Positions 36,139-44,598 of a DNA stretch of 64,000 bases are shown in pieces. The DNA is from Paraburkholderia sp. BCC1885 (lineage in GTDB: Bacteria; Pseudomonadota; Gammaproteobacteria; Burkholderiales; Burkholderiaceae): positions 46,925 through 110,924 of the forward strand of contig NZ_CAAJGM010000166.1 of assembly GCF_900996235.1 (NCBI RefSeq). The letters run 5' to 3'. The notes below the pieces were generated by a model. That model did not search any database. It was not told the origin of the DNA and saw nothing but the letters and a program-made list of their open reading frames with translations. The number at the start of each line of letters is the position of its first letter. The stretch's first letter is position 1. Position numbers and translations under genes: made by a program.

Positions 36139-37608
36139 ATGAATGAAGAAATCCTGATCAATGTCACGCCGCAGGAAACGCGCGTCGCGCTCGTCCAGCA
36201 AGGCGCCGTCCAGGAACTTCACGTCGAACGCACACTGTCGCGCGGACGCGTCGGCAACGTCTATCTCGGCAAGGTGGTTCGCGTGTTGCCCGGGATGCAG
36301 TCGGCCTTTATCGACATCGGGCTCGAGCGCGCTGCGTTTCTGCACGTCGCCGACATCTGGCATCCGCGCATCGCTGGTGAGCCGCAACATCAGGTCGCGC
36401 ATCAGCCGATCGAGAAGATCGTCTTCGAAGGTCAGACGCTGATGGTGCAGGTAGTCAAGGATCCGATCGGCACCAAAGGCGCGCGCCTCTCGACGCAGGT
36501 GAGTATCGCCGGTCGCACGCTGGTGTATCTGCCGCAGGAACCGCATATCGGAATCTCGCAAAAGATCGAGAGCGAGGCCGAGCGTGAAGCGATTCGTGCG
36601 CGTCTGACCGCCGTGCTGCCCGCTGACGAAAAAGGCGGCTACATCGTGCGCACGATTGCCGAGGACGCCACCAGCGAGGAGCTGGCCAGCGACGTGGCGT
36701 ATCTGCGCAAGACGTGGGCGACGATTCTCTCGCAAGGCCAACGCATGCCGCCGACGAGCCTGCTGTATCAGGACCTGAACCTTGCCCAGCGCGTGCTGCG
36801 CGACTTCGTCAACGACGAGACCTCGCGCATCCAGGTCGATTCACGCGAGACGTTCCAGATGCTTTCCGATTTCGCGGCGGAGTTCACGCCGGCGGTGTCG
36901 TCGAAGCTGCATCATTACGCCGGCGAACGGCCGCTGTTCGATCTGTACAACATCGAAGCGGAAATTCAGCGGGCGTTGTCGCGGCGTGTGGATCTGAAGT
37001 CGGGCGGCTATCTCGTGATCGACCAGACCGAGGCGATGACGACAATCGACGTGAACACCGGCGGTTACGTCGGGGCGCGCAATTTCGACGATACGATCTT
37101 CAAGACCAACCTCGAAGCGGCGCATACCATCGCGCGACAGTTGCGACTGCGCAATCTGGGCGGCGTGATCATCATCGACTTCATCGATATGGAGAACACC
37201 GAGCATCGCGACCAGGTACTCGGCGAGTTGAAGAAGGCCTTGTCACGCGACCGCACGCGCGTCACCGTAAACGGCTTCTCGCAACTGGGTCTGGTGGAAA
37301 TGACGCGCAAGCGGACGCGCGAGTCGCTCGCGCATGTGCTGTGCGAACCTTGTCCGGTGTGCCAGGGCAAGGGGCAGGTGAAGACACCGCGTACCGTGTG
37401 CTACGACGTGCTGCGCGAGATTTTGCGCGAGTCGCGCCAGTTCAATCCACGCGAGTTCCGGGTTGTGGCTTCGCAGCAGGTGATCGATCTGTTTCTTGAG
37501 GAAGAGTCGCAGCATCTGGCTATGTTGATCGATTTTATCGGCAAGCCGGTGTCGTTGCAGGTGGAATCGAATTTGAGTCAGGAGCAGTACGATATCGTTC
37601 TGATGTAG
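36139..37608 (+). CDS. rng: Ribonuclease G
   Basis: 489 residues. Endoribonuclease for 16S rRNA 5' maturation and mRNA decay. The N-terminal part has an S1 domain (GNVYLGKVVRVLPGMQSAFIDIGLERAAFLH); the catalytic domain has TIDVNTGGYVGARNFDDTIF and IIIDFIDMENTEHRDQVL with the metal-binding Asp; a zinc-link CxxC pair lies in CEPCPVCQGKGQ. Last gene of the operon. Confidence 0.96.
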   Translation: MNEEILINVTPQETRVALVQQGAVQELHVERTLSRGRVGNVYLGKVVRVLPGMQSAFIDIGLERAAFLHVADIWHPRIAGEPQHQVAHQPIEKIVFEGQTLMVQVVKDPIGTKGARLSTQVSIAGRTLVYLPQEPHIGISQKIESEAEREAIRARLTAVLPADEKGGYIVRTIAEDATSEELASDVAYLRKTWATILSQGQRMPPTSLLYQDLNLAQRVLRDFVNDETSRIQVDSRETFQMLSDFAAEFTPAVSSKLHHYAGERPLFDLYNIEAEIQRALSRRVDLKSGGYLVIDQTEAMTTIDVNTGGYVGARNFDDTIFKTNLEAAHTIARQLRLRNLGGVIIIDFIDMENTEHRDQVLGELKKALSRDRTRVTVNGFSQLGLVEMTRKRTRESLAHVLCEPCPVCQGKGQVKTPRTVCYDVLREILRESRQFNPREFRVVASQQVIDLFLEEESQHLAMLIDFIGKPVSLQVESNLSQEQYDIVLM

Positions 37609-37927
37609 CTTAATTGACGTCTATTGACGTTCAGGGGAAATCGCCGTTAGCCCTTACTGGCGGGCGTTCCCCGGAAAATTCAGTTAATTGCCGTTGATCC
37701 CTCACTGACATTCAGATCGCAAGTGGATTCGTGCCGGCTCGCCCGTCGCAAAGTCGGACGGCGGCGGGCTCACGTTACGCTGCCGGCGCGGCGACATGGA
37801 CAAGAAAGCCGACCCGCGATGGTCGGCTTTCTCTTTTATTTTGAGCGACCGCATAGTCGAGCTATCTCGTAAACAACTCCCCTCTCAACCTGCTAGGTTT
37901 ACGCCGTCACAAGATACAGGGCGAGTA
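37609..37927. other. Intergenic region rng-toxin candidate
   Basis: 319 bp. It holds two close copies of ATTGACGT (37613-37620, 37623-37630), an imperfect GGGGAA...TTCCCC hairpin at 37634-37672, a strong terminator at 37803-37842, and a perfect inverted repeat CGTAAAC/GTTTACG (37868-37874, 37897-37903) in front of the toxin-candidate start. No further gene seen. Confidence 0.6.
37803..37842 (+). terminator. Rho-independent terminator downstream of rng
   Basis: AGAAAGCCGACC and GGTCGGCTTTCT form a perfect 12 bp stem around CGCGAT, followed by CTTTTATTTT. An ATG inside it opens the longer frame of the next gene, but a terminator stem is a poor protein-coding start. Confidence 0.85.
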
Positions 37928-38728
37928 ATGGGCGGTACTGAACTGAAAACAGACGCTTCGCAGCGGTGGATGATGTACAGCAACGAGGCCTACGGGAGTG
38001 GGCGCATCTTTCTTACTACCGAGCAGAAACAGGCGGTCGAAGAGGGCAAGAAGTTCTCCCAACGCGCATACGCGGAGGTATGGGCAAAGGATGCCGCGCT
38101 CGTGGAGCGCGTCCGCTCGTTTCTCGGGACGCACTTCCATTGGCACCAGCGGCTGGCGAAGGCCGGCACGGATCTGGAAGTCATCCAGACCTTGCAGTCC
38201 ATGATTCGCGGTGAGGGCGTTGTGTTAGTCACCGAGCAATCCCGTTCAGGCGGCTCCGTTGCGGCCGCTACTCCGGCACAGCCGAAAGTGCGTAGCTTTC
38301 GCGAATCGTTGATGACCGAATACGGCATGACTTACGACGCCGCGACGGCCTACATCGAAAACTATAACGACATGGTGGACCGCATTAATGCGATTACGGA
38401 CCGCTATGCGAACGGCGCCGCTTCGTCACTGGCCGACACCGCGGACGATCTGACGGAAAACGCTACACCGCTCGGCGATGCGCAGCCGTTCGAGTATCAG
38501 TCCGATATGCCGTATGGCGACGCTGAAGAACTGGCGGCGACGACAAATAGCCCGCGCTACGCTGCCAAAATGCTCGGATACGACAAAAACACGTTTAGCG
38601 ACATGCTCCACGTGTTCAAGCCTGCAAACGGCCTAGGCCCTGCTGATAACGTGATTTTTCACGATGACGGAAGCGTCGAATTCAACGGCCACATGCTAGA
38701 CGACAACATCCACAACTATGCGCCCTGA
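37928..38728 (+). CDS. Unknown protein, candidate toxin/effector with C-terminal toxin-like domain
   Basis: 266 residues from the ATG at 37928. I do not recognise the family with certainty. The N-terminal 90 residues are helical and charged (FLTTEQKQAVEEGKKFSQRAY, FLGTHFHWHQRLAKAGTDLEV). The middle is Ala/Asp-rich. The last 60 residues (SPRYAAKMLGYDKNTFSDM to FNGHMLDDNIHNYAP) resemble, from memory, ends of polymorphic or contact-dependent toxins. The next gene overlaps by 11 bp and encodes a DUF4279 protein, a family often seen as immunity proteins. No signal peptide. Spot GC counts of 53-58% contrast with about 67% in rng. Confidence 0.6.
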   Translation: MGGTELKTDASQRWMMYSNEAYGSGRIFLTTEQKQAVEEGKKFSQRAYAEVWAKDAALVERVRSFLGTHFHWHQRLAKAGTDLEVIQTLQSMIRGEGVVLVTEQSRSGGSVAAATPAQPKVRSFRESLMTEYGMTYDAATAYIENYNDMVDRINAITDRYANGAASSLADTADDLTENATPLGDAQPFEYQSDMPYGDAEELAATTNSPRYAAKMLGYDKNTFSDMLHVFKPANGLGPADNVIFHDDGSVEFNGHMLDDNIHNYAP

Positions 38729-39158
38729 CGAGAAACCCATCCGCCCCACTCACGCGCTCGCACATGCGACGTTCATCATTTCCGGGGAGTCCGTTTCCCC
38801 TGAGTTTTGGTCCGCCTACTTCGGGATGCAACCGGATCGAGCGATCACGAAAGGACAATCGTTCAAACTCCCTTCGGGCAAGCTGAGTCCCCGCCCGGGG
38901 AGATTCGGCCTTTGGGCTGTCGAAAGCAAGGCTGCGGTGCAGAGCGACGATCTAAGCCCGCACCTGAAATACCTGATGACACGTCTTGGTCTGCCGCGTG
39001 CCGATTTACGCGAACTCGCCAAGACGCAAGGGGCGAAGGTAGCAGTTTGGTGCTACTGGATGAACGAGACCGGCGACCGTGTCCCCGGCGTGCCTGACGA
39101 CATTCGGGCGATGATAGAGACGCTGGGCGGCACTATCGAGATTGACGAATATCGATAG
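38718..39158 (+). CDS. DUF4279 protein, candidate immunity protein
   Basis: 146 residues. DUF4279 features are ATFIISGESVSPEFWSAYFGMQPDRAITKGQ, the central RFGLWAVESKAAVQSDDLSPHLKYL and a C-terminal IEIDEYR. The family is small, soluble and frequently encoded next to toxins. The start lies 11 bp inside the preceding gene, the tight coupling expected for an effector/immunity pair. Function is inferred from family and context. Confidence 0.72.
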   Translation: MRPDEKPIRPTHALAHATFIISGESVSPEFWSAYFGMQPDRAITKGQSFKLPSGKLSPRPGRFGLWAVESKAAVQSDDLSPHLKYLMTRLGLPRADLRELAKTQGAKVAVWCYWMNETGDRVPGVPDDIRAMIETLGGTIEIDEYR

Positions 39159-39226
39159 TGCTCTGATTCATTGATGGCACATACGAACCTGCTCGGGCTC
39201 GAATCCTTCGACACCCGGGCCTTCTC

Positions 39227-40240
39227 CTACTCCCGCCCACCCTTCTCACTATCCAGATGCGCCATCTGCGCAGCCGCATAGCGCTCGCCTGCAGCGGCGC
39301 CGTTCGGTACCGCCTCGGCAATCGCCGCAAGATCGTCATCGCTAAGCCGCACGTCCGCAGCACCCAGCGCTTCCGTCAGGCGGTCGCGCCGACGCGCGCC
39401 GATCAGCGGCACGATGTCGTTGCCCTGCGCGGAGACCCACGCAATCGCGATCTGCGCAACGGTCACGCCCCTGGCTTGCGCCACCTTGCGAAGCGCGTCG
39501 ACGAGGGCGAGATTGTGGTCCACGTTGTCGCCCTGAAAGCGCGGGCTCATTGCGCGAAAATCGCCCTTACCTGCTGACTCTTTGGTCCAATGGCCGCTGA
39601 TCAGCCCGCGTGACAGCACACCATACGCCGTCACGCCAATCCCCAGCTCGCGGCACACCGGCAGGATTTCTTCTTCGATGCCACGCGAAATCAGCGAGTA
39701 TTCGATCTGCAGGTCGCTGACCGGATGCACCGCCGCCGCGCGGCGAATCGTCTTCGCGCCCATCTCGGAGAGTCCCACGTGCCGCACGTAGCCGGCCTTG
39801 ATTATGTCGGCGATGGCGCCAACCGTGTCTTCGATCGGCACATTCGGATCCAGCCGCGCGGGACGGTAGATATCAATGTGATCGACGCCCAGACGTTGCA
39901 GCGAGTAGGCGAGGAAGTTCTTCACGGCCGCCGGGCGCGCGTCGTAAAGCGACCAGCCGCCTGCCGGGTCGCGCATCGCGCCGAACTTCACGCTGATGAT
40001 GGCCGAGTCGCGGCGCGACGGCGGCGCGCTTTTCAGCGCCTCGCCAATCAGCATTTCGTTGTGGCCCGAGCCATAGAAATCCCCGGTATCCAGCAGCGTG
40101 ATGCCCGCTTCGAGCGCGGCGTGGATGGTGGCGATGCTCTCGGCCCGGTCGGAGGGTCCGTACATGCCCGACATGCCCATACAGCCCAGACCCAGCGCCG
40201 AGCTTTGCGGGCCGGTCTTGCCCAGTTGCAGTTGTTTCAT
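39227..40240 (-). CDS. Aldo/keto reductase
   Basis: 337 residues, NADPH-dependent (alpha/beta)8 reductase. [25 protein letters not shown] opens the protein; the catalytic Asp and Tyr are in [14 protein letters not shown] and the Lys in IISVKFGAM. Where most relatives have the catalytic His (QHR), this one reads YRPARLDP, so the His is missing, a known variant subgroup. GAGG is 6 nt before the ATG at 40240. Diverges from a LysR gene that may control it. Confidence 0.9.
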   Translation of the reverse strand: MKQLQLGKTGPQSSALGLGCMGMSGMYGPSDRAESIATIHAALEAGITLLDTGDFYGSGHNEMLIGEALKSAPPSRRDSAIISVKFGAMRDPAGGWSLYDARPAAVKNFLAYSLQRLGVDHIDIYRPARLDPNVPIEDTVGAIADIIKAGYVRHVGLSEMGAKTIRRAAAVHPVSDLQIEYSLISRGIEEEILPVCRELGIGVTAYGVLSRGLISGHWTKESAGKGDFRAMSPRFQGDNVDHNLALVDALRKVAQARGVTVAQIAIAWVSAQGNDIVPLIGARRRDRLTEALGAADVRLSDDDLAAIAEAVPNGAAAGERYAAAQMAHLDSEKGGRE

Positions 40241-40279
40241 GGTGGTCCTCGGTAGGTGCGCCATCCGGTCCGGCAGGCG

Positions 40280-40291
40280 CTTGACCTCAAG
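40280..40291. promoter_or_regulatory. Palindrome in the AKR/LysR divergent region
   Basis: CTTGA-CC-TCAAG is a perfect inverted repeat 39 bp from the AKR start and 66 bp from the LysR start. A LysR-type operator is plausible from the divergent layout. Confidence 0.35.
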
Positions 40292-40357
40292 TATCAGCGG
40301 TTTTCCGGCGTGCGATAATCCCCCTCAATTCGAATGACCCGTGCGGAAAACCGAACA

Positions 40358-41275
40358 ATGCAGGAACCCGATCTTTCCGATCTGAAAGCCTTTGTCGCCG
40401 TCACGCAGGAGCGCGGCTTCCGGCATGCGGCGTCCGTCCGCGGCGTGTCGGCTTCGTCGCTTAGCGAGGCCATCCGGCGCCTTGAGCAACGATTGGGCGT
40501 CAGACTGCTCAATCGCACCACGCGCAGCGTCACCCCTACTGAAGCCGGGCAACGGCTTTTCGAGCGTCTCGCGCCGGCATTCAGCGAAATCACCACTGCG
40601 CTCGACGCCGTCAACCTGTTCCGCGAAAGTCCCACGGGGACGCTGCGGCTGAACGTGCCATCGATTGCGGCGCGGGAGATCCTGCCCGAATTGCTCGCGC
40701 GCTTTCTCGCCGCCCATCCGGGCATCACCGTGGATGTCAGCAGCAACGACACGTTTATCGACATCCTCGCCGCCGGTTTCGATGCCGGCATCCGCTACGA
40801 CGAACGTCTGGAACGCGACATGATCGCCGTGCCGATCGGCCCGCGCGTGCAACACTTCGTCGCCGCGGCCGCGCCGTCCTATCTGACGATGCATGGCACT
40901 CCGAAGCATCCGCGCGAGCTGGTCGAGCATGCCTGCATCGGTCACCGCTTCGATAGCGGCGTGCTTGCCACGTGGGAATTCAAACGCGGCAACGAAGTCG
41001 TGCGAATCGATGCGAACGGGCCGATGATTGCATCGGTGATCGAACTGCAACGGGGTGCGGCGATTGCTGGCCTCGGTCTTATCTATACGTTCGAAGAGTT
41101 TGTGCGACCCGCGATCGAAAGCGGGAAACTCGTGCCGGTGCTTGGCGAGTGGTGGCAGTCATTCAGCGGACCGTTTCTGTACTATCCCAGCCGCACGCAT
41201 ATGCCGGGTCCGTTGCGCGCGTTTGTGGATTTCATTCTCAGACAAGATAGTTCGGAATCCAAATCTTCAGCTTGA
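40358..41275 (+). CDS. LysR family transcriptional regulator
   Basis: 305 residues. The N-terminal winged helix-turn-helix is DLSDLKAFVAVTQERGFRHAASVRGVSASSLSEAIRRLEQRLGVRLLNRTTRSVTPTEAG in pattern, here given by its ends (residues about 5-64). The periplasmic-binding-like effector domain follows (TLRLNVPSIAAREILPELLARF). I prefer the second ATG (40358), with GGAAAA upstream; the first at 40334 would add 8 residues. Divergent from the aldo/keto reductase. Confidence 0.9.
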   Translation: MQEPDLSDLKAFVAVTQERGFRHAASVRGVSASSLSEAIRRLEQRLGVRLLNRTTRSVTPTEAGQRLFERLAPAFSEITTALDAVNLFRESPTGTLRLNVPSIAAREILPELLARFLAAHPGITVDVSSNDTFIDILAAGFDAGIRYDERLERDMIAVPIGPRVQHFVAAAAPSYLTMHGTPKHPRELVEHACIGHRFDSGVLATWEFKRGNEVVRIDANGPMIASVIELQRGAAIAGLGLIYTFEEFVRPAIESGKLVPVLGEWWQSFSGPFLYYPSRTHMPGPLRAFVDFILRQDSSESKSSA

Positions 41276-41507
41276 GTGTGAGCGCAAATCAGAATCCTTA
41301 CAGCCAGCACTCAACCGCTCATTGGCAGACACGATCCGCAATACAGAAGAAAGCGCCTTGTTAGCAAAGACTGGCGCAACGCCGACTCGCCCCTCTAAAA
41401 AAATTCCTGCCCACAGCGACGGATTCCAGGCTCCCGCCGCGTTAAAGACAACAAAGGCGCCTGCGTCAACAAGCCGACAACCTGTCCTCCGCAAGAATCT
41501 GGAAACC

Positions 41508-42248
41508 ATGACGACCCGAATCCTTCTCGTTGACGACGACCCGGAGCTGCGCACGCTCCTGTGCGACTACCTGGCGCGCCAGGGCATTGCGGTGTCGACG
41601 TTGCATGACGCGGGCGCGCTGCAGCAACGGCTCGATCACGAGCGGGCGGACGTAGTCGTCCTCGACGTGCAGATGCCCGGCGTCGATGGCCTCACCGCGC
41701 TGGGACGGCTGCGCGCGGCAGGCGACGACATCCCCGTCATTCTGCTGAGCGGCCGCTCCGACGACGTGGACCGGATCGTCGGACTCGAAATGGGCGCCGA
41801 CGATTACATCAGCAAGCCGTTCAATCCACGCGAACTGGTCGCCCGCGTCGAAGCCACCTTGCGGCGCCGCCGCGCGGTGCCGCTGCCCACAGCGCCCGAA
41901 CAACGCACGCCCTTCGCGTTCGGCTGCTGCAAGCTCGACTTCCAGACACGCACGCTGACCATCGACAGCCGCACGCTGATCCTCTCCGCCACCGAATTCG
42001 CCTTGCTCAAGGTCTTTATCAATCACTCGATGCGCACCTTGACGCGCAATCGCCTGATCGAACTTCTATACGGCCCGGAAGGCGAGCGCACCGATCGCGG
42101 CGTCGACGTGCAGGTCTGGCGTCTGCGGCAGGTGCTCGAAGCCAATCCGTCTTCGCCACGAATTCTGCAGACGGTGCGCGGCCGCGGCTACGTCTTCGTT
42201 CCCGATGGCGAACAACCGGCCACGCGGCAACAACCGGTTTATAGCTAA
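41508..42248 (+). CDS. OmpR-type response regulator without adjacent kinase
   Basis: 246 residues. Receiver domain: DDD at residues 9-11, phospho-acceptor Asp in VVVLDVQMPGVDGL, Lys in YISKPFNP. C-terminal winged helix: LSATEFALLKVFINHSMRTLTRNRLIELL and ILQTVRGRGYVFVP. No histidine kinase gene is within the neighbouring kilobases, so it is an orphan or is served by a distant kinase. The frame is open far upstream, but the family N-terminus MTTRILLVDDD fixes the start. Confidence 0.92.
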   Translation: MTTRILLVDDDPELRTLLCDYLARQGIAVSTLHDAGALQQRLDHERADVVVLDVQMPGVDGLTALGRLRAAGDDIPVILLSGRSDDVDRIVGLEMGADDYISKPFNPRELVARVEATLRRRRAVPLPTAPEQRTPFAFGCCKLDFQTRTLTIDSRTLILSATEFALLKVFINHSMRTLTRNRLIELLYGPEGERTDRGVDVQVWRLRQVLEANPSSPRILQTVRGRGYVFVPDGEQPATRQQPVYS

Positions 42249-42344
42249 AGGTCTGGCAGCCTTTGCCGTTACCCTGAATAGAGGACGTCAGCCCGGCTTA
42301 CGATTACCTCATGGCAGACCGTATCGAAGGCTGCAGCCGCCGCA

Positions 42345-42608
42345 TCAACGCTGCCGGTCGCCGGCATTGCGTTGCGGCGCGCCGCGATAATGGTTCTCAA
42401 AAGTTTCGTGCATGCGTTTGAGGAGCGCGAGGTATGGGCCGCCCCGTTCCGTGCCGACCAGTTGCGCGGCGAGAGAATTCGCTTCGTCCCAGAGGCACTC
42501 GAATTTTTCGCGTGCTACGGTAACGGGTAACCGCGAGGCCATCAGGTCTTTGAAGTCCTGATCGATGACCTCCGGCGCGCGAGCCGGTTTTGCCGTGGTA
42601 TCTGGCAT
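42345..42608 (-). CDS. Small hypothetical protein (87 aa)
   Basis: An 87-residue soluble protein: MPDTTAKPARAPEVIDQDF, then LPVTVAREKFECLWDEAN and a C-terminal RMHETFENHYRGAPQ. No family recognised; the helical, charged composition and an ordinary codon pattern suggest a real gene. An ATG 6 codons upstream is an alternative. Confidence 0.55.
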   Translation of the reverse strand: MPDTTAKPARAPEVIDQDFKDLMASRLPVTVAREKFECLWDEANSLAAQLVGTERGGPYLALLKRMHETFENHYRGAPQRNAGDRQR

Positions 42609-42814
42609 GTTGGAATTCCCGAACACGTTTCAGGTTATCTCCGACTATTGCCCAACCGCCGCGCTCGTGGGAGACGTTCGAACTTGCGATACGATCCGAA
42701 GAGCGGGAAAACGCTTCGATTGAACGACGGTCCGAAGCGCATCTGGACATCCGGACATTGTACTGTCACGGCAGTGCAAGACTGGGTCGTCAGAATCCCG
42801 CTCACAATGAAAAT

Positions 42815-43354
42815 ATGCAACGGGGCAAGAGCGTGACCAGTAAATATAAGGTGCTGTTTCTCTGTCGAGAGAACTCAGCGCGCAGCATCATGGCGGAAGC
42901 GCTTTTGCGCGAGCTGGCAGGCCACCGCTTCGAAGTTTACAGCGCGGGCGCCGAGCCTGCCGCGCGGGTCCACGCGCTCACCATCGCGCAACTGCGCCCT
43001 GGCATTTCCGAGCTGGGCTTGCTCGCGCCTAAAAGCTGGCTGGAATTCACCGGTGAATGGGCGCCGCGCATGGACCTGATCGTCGCGCTCGATGAGCGGG
43101 TGGCGGAATATCATGCGCCGGACTTTCCGGGCAAGCCCCTGTTCGTGCAATGGCACTTCGCCGATCCACTCGCGCCGGGCATGACGCCGGAAGAGCGCGC
43201 CCGTTCATTCGAAAAGGTGTTCTGGCAAATCGTGCGCCGGATCACGCTGTTCATGGAGTTACCACGCTATACCGTGCCGTCCGCGCCGGCTGAGGCGTGC
43301 GCGCCGGACGTCGAAATGACGACGCCCGAACGCGATATCGTCTGCCCAGGCTGA
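42815..43354 (+). CDS. Low-molecular-weight phosphotyrosine phosphatase/arsenate reductase family protein (ArsC-like)
   Basis: 179 residues. The phosphate loop CRENSAR (CX5R) lies near residues 16-22 of the chosen frame, and the distal general-acid Asp is in HFADPLAPG. This matches thioredoxin-type ArsC or LMW-PTP proteins acting on arsenate or phosphotyrosine. The C-terminal 30 residues (from YTVPSAPAEA) are an extra tail. A GTG at 42833 is another possible start. No ars genes are nearby, so the substrate is unsettled. Confidence 0.82.
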   Translation: MQRGKSVTSKYKVLFLCRENSARSIMAEALLRELAGHRFEVYSAGAEPAARVHALTIAQLRPGISELGLLAPKSWLEFTGEWAPRMDLIVALDERVAEYHAPDFPGKPLFVQWHFADPLAPGMTPEERARSFEKVFWQIVRRITLFMELPRYTVPSAPAEACAPDVEMTTPERDIVCPG

Positions 43355-43717
43355 ACGGCCAGGCGGCGCCCACGCGGGTATTGACGCTGCGCATCGCGCG
43401 GACGGCGAGCCAGTCGTTACTTACTCCGTAGTCCCGTGGGTGGGGTCGCGCGCAGGGCTGCTGCACACTCCCGCTGCGCGCCGCACAAATCCAATCGTTT
43501 CAGCGACTTGCGACGTTTGCCCGCGAATTGTCCACAGCCTTCTGAACAGATTGTGTGGACAACTCCGCGGCGGCAAGCGCCGGATGGCATCACTCATGCA
43601 GTAAGCAGCCCGCTCGCCGTCAGTGCGGGCTTTGCCAAAGCGACCGCTCCACGGCTGGACAAAGACAGCAAGCTCTGCACCGTCTTTGCGCTGCGAACGG
43701 ACTATGCTACGGCCATC
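43355..43717. other. Intergenic region upstream of the AraC gene
   Basis: 363 bp with no supported gene. Frames across it continue into the AraC gene but have no similarity before its family start. I see no clear promoter or hairpin. Confidence 0.45.
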
Positions 43718-44596
43718 ATGAAGCCCAATACCGAACGCGATTACCATCGACGGATCGCCCGCGTCATCGAGGCGATCCTCGCCAATCCAGGCGCGCCCCA
43801 TACCGTGGATAGTCTCGCGGCGGTCGCACATCTTTCGCCGTATCACTTTCATCGGATTTACCGCGCCCTGACCGGCGAGAGCATCGCCGAAACCGTGCAG
43901 CGTGTGCGGCTCGCACAGGCGGCGTATCGCCTGACCGTCGCTGACGATTCCGTTACCACCGTCGCGGGGAACGTGGGCTATGACAGTCCGCAGGCTTTCG
44001 CGCGGGCTTTTCGCGGCTTGACCGGCGTGAGCCCCAGCATCTTCCAGACGCGACAGAAGAACCTTCTCGCGCCGCGCGCTGAGAAAGATCCAATCGCATC
44101 GGACGGCACAGAGGCAAGCACTGCCGACGTTTCATTCGTCGAACTCATCGAACTCGCACCGCTCGATGTCCTGGGTCTTCGCCACCAGGGACCGACCGCC
44201 ACCATCAAGCAAACGTTCAGGACGTTATCGCAGACGCTCGGCCGGGAGATGGATTCAACGCGGGTCCTCGGCAAGATCGGCATCGTTTCAGGGGACCCCG
44301 AAGACGAGCACGGCGATTTCCGTTACCTCGCCGGCGTCGTGACGGCCGAGCCAATGGAAGCGGTCGGGCCACTTGAGGCGACGCGCGTCGAAGGCGGCTT
44401 GTATGCGGCTCATCGTCTCGTCGGACCTTATGCGCTGATTGGCCCCACGTTCGCCGCGTTGTTCGGCGGCTGGCTGCCGCAAAGCGGCTACGAGCCCGAC
44501 GACCGGCCCGCGCTGGAACTCTATCGCAACACGCCCTCGGCCGAGCGGCGACATGAATGCATCACTGATCTCTTGATCCCCATTCGTCAGGATTGA
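43718..44596 (+). CDS. AraC family regulator with GyrI-like C-terminal domain
   Basis: 292 residues. The N-terminal AraC double helix-turn-helix includes YHRRIARVIEAILANPGAPHTVDSLAAVAHLSPYHFHRIYRALTGES (given by its ends) and NVGYDSPQAFARAFRGLTGVSPS. The C-terminal half (VSFVELIELAPLDVLGLRHQGP to CITDLLIPIR) is the GyrI-like/AraC effector-binding fold that captures small hydrophobic ligands, as in Rob or BmrR. The esterase gene starts 2 bp after its stop, so the two are cotranscribed. Confidence 0.9.
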   Translation: MKPNTERDYHRRIARVIEAILANPGAPHTVDSLAAVAHLSPYHFHRIYRALTGESIAETVQRVRLAQAAYRLTVADDSVTTVAGNVGYDSPQAFARAFRGLTGVSPSIFQTRQKNLLAPRAEKDPIASDGTEASTADVSFVELIELAPLDVLGLRHQGPTATIKQTFRTLSQTLGREMDSTRVLGKIGIVSGDPEDEHGDFRYLAGVVTAEPMEAVGPLEATRVEGGLYAAHRLVGPYALIGPTFAALFGGWLPQSGYEPDDRPALELYRNTPSAERRHECITDLLIPIRQD

Positions 44597-44598
44597 AT

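Noticed and set aside
43436..43717. N-terminal extension of the AraC regulator
   Set aside because: The 94 extra codons lack similarity, and the family start MKPNTERDY is at 43718.
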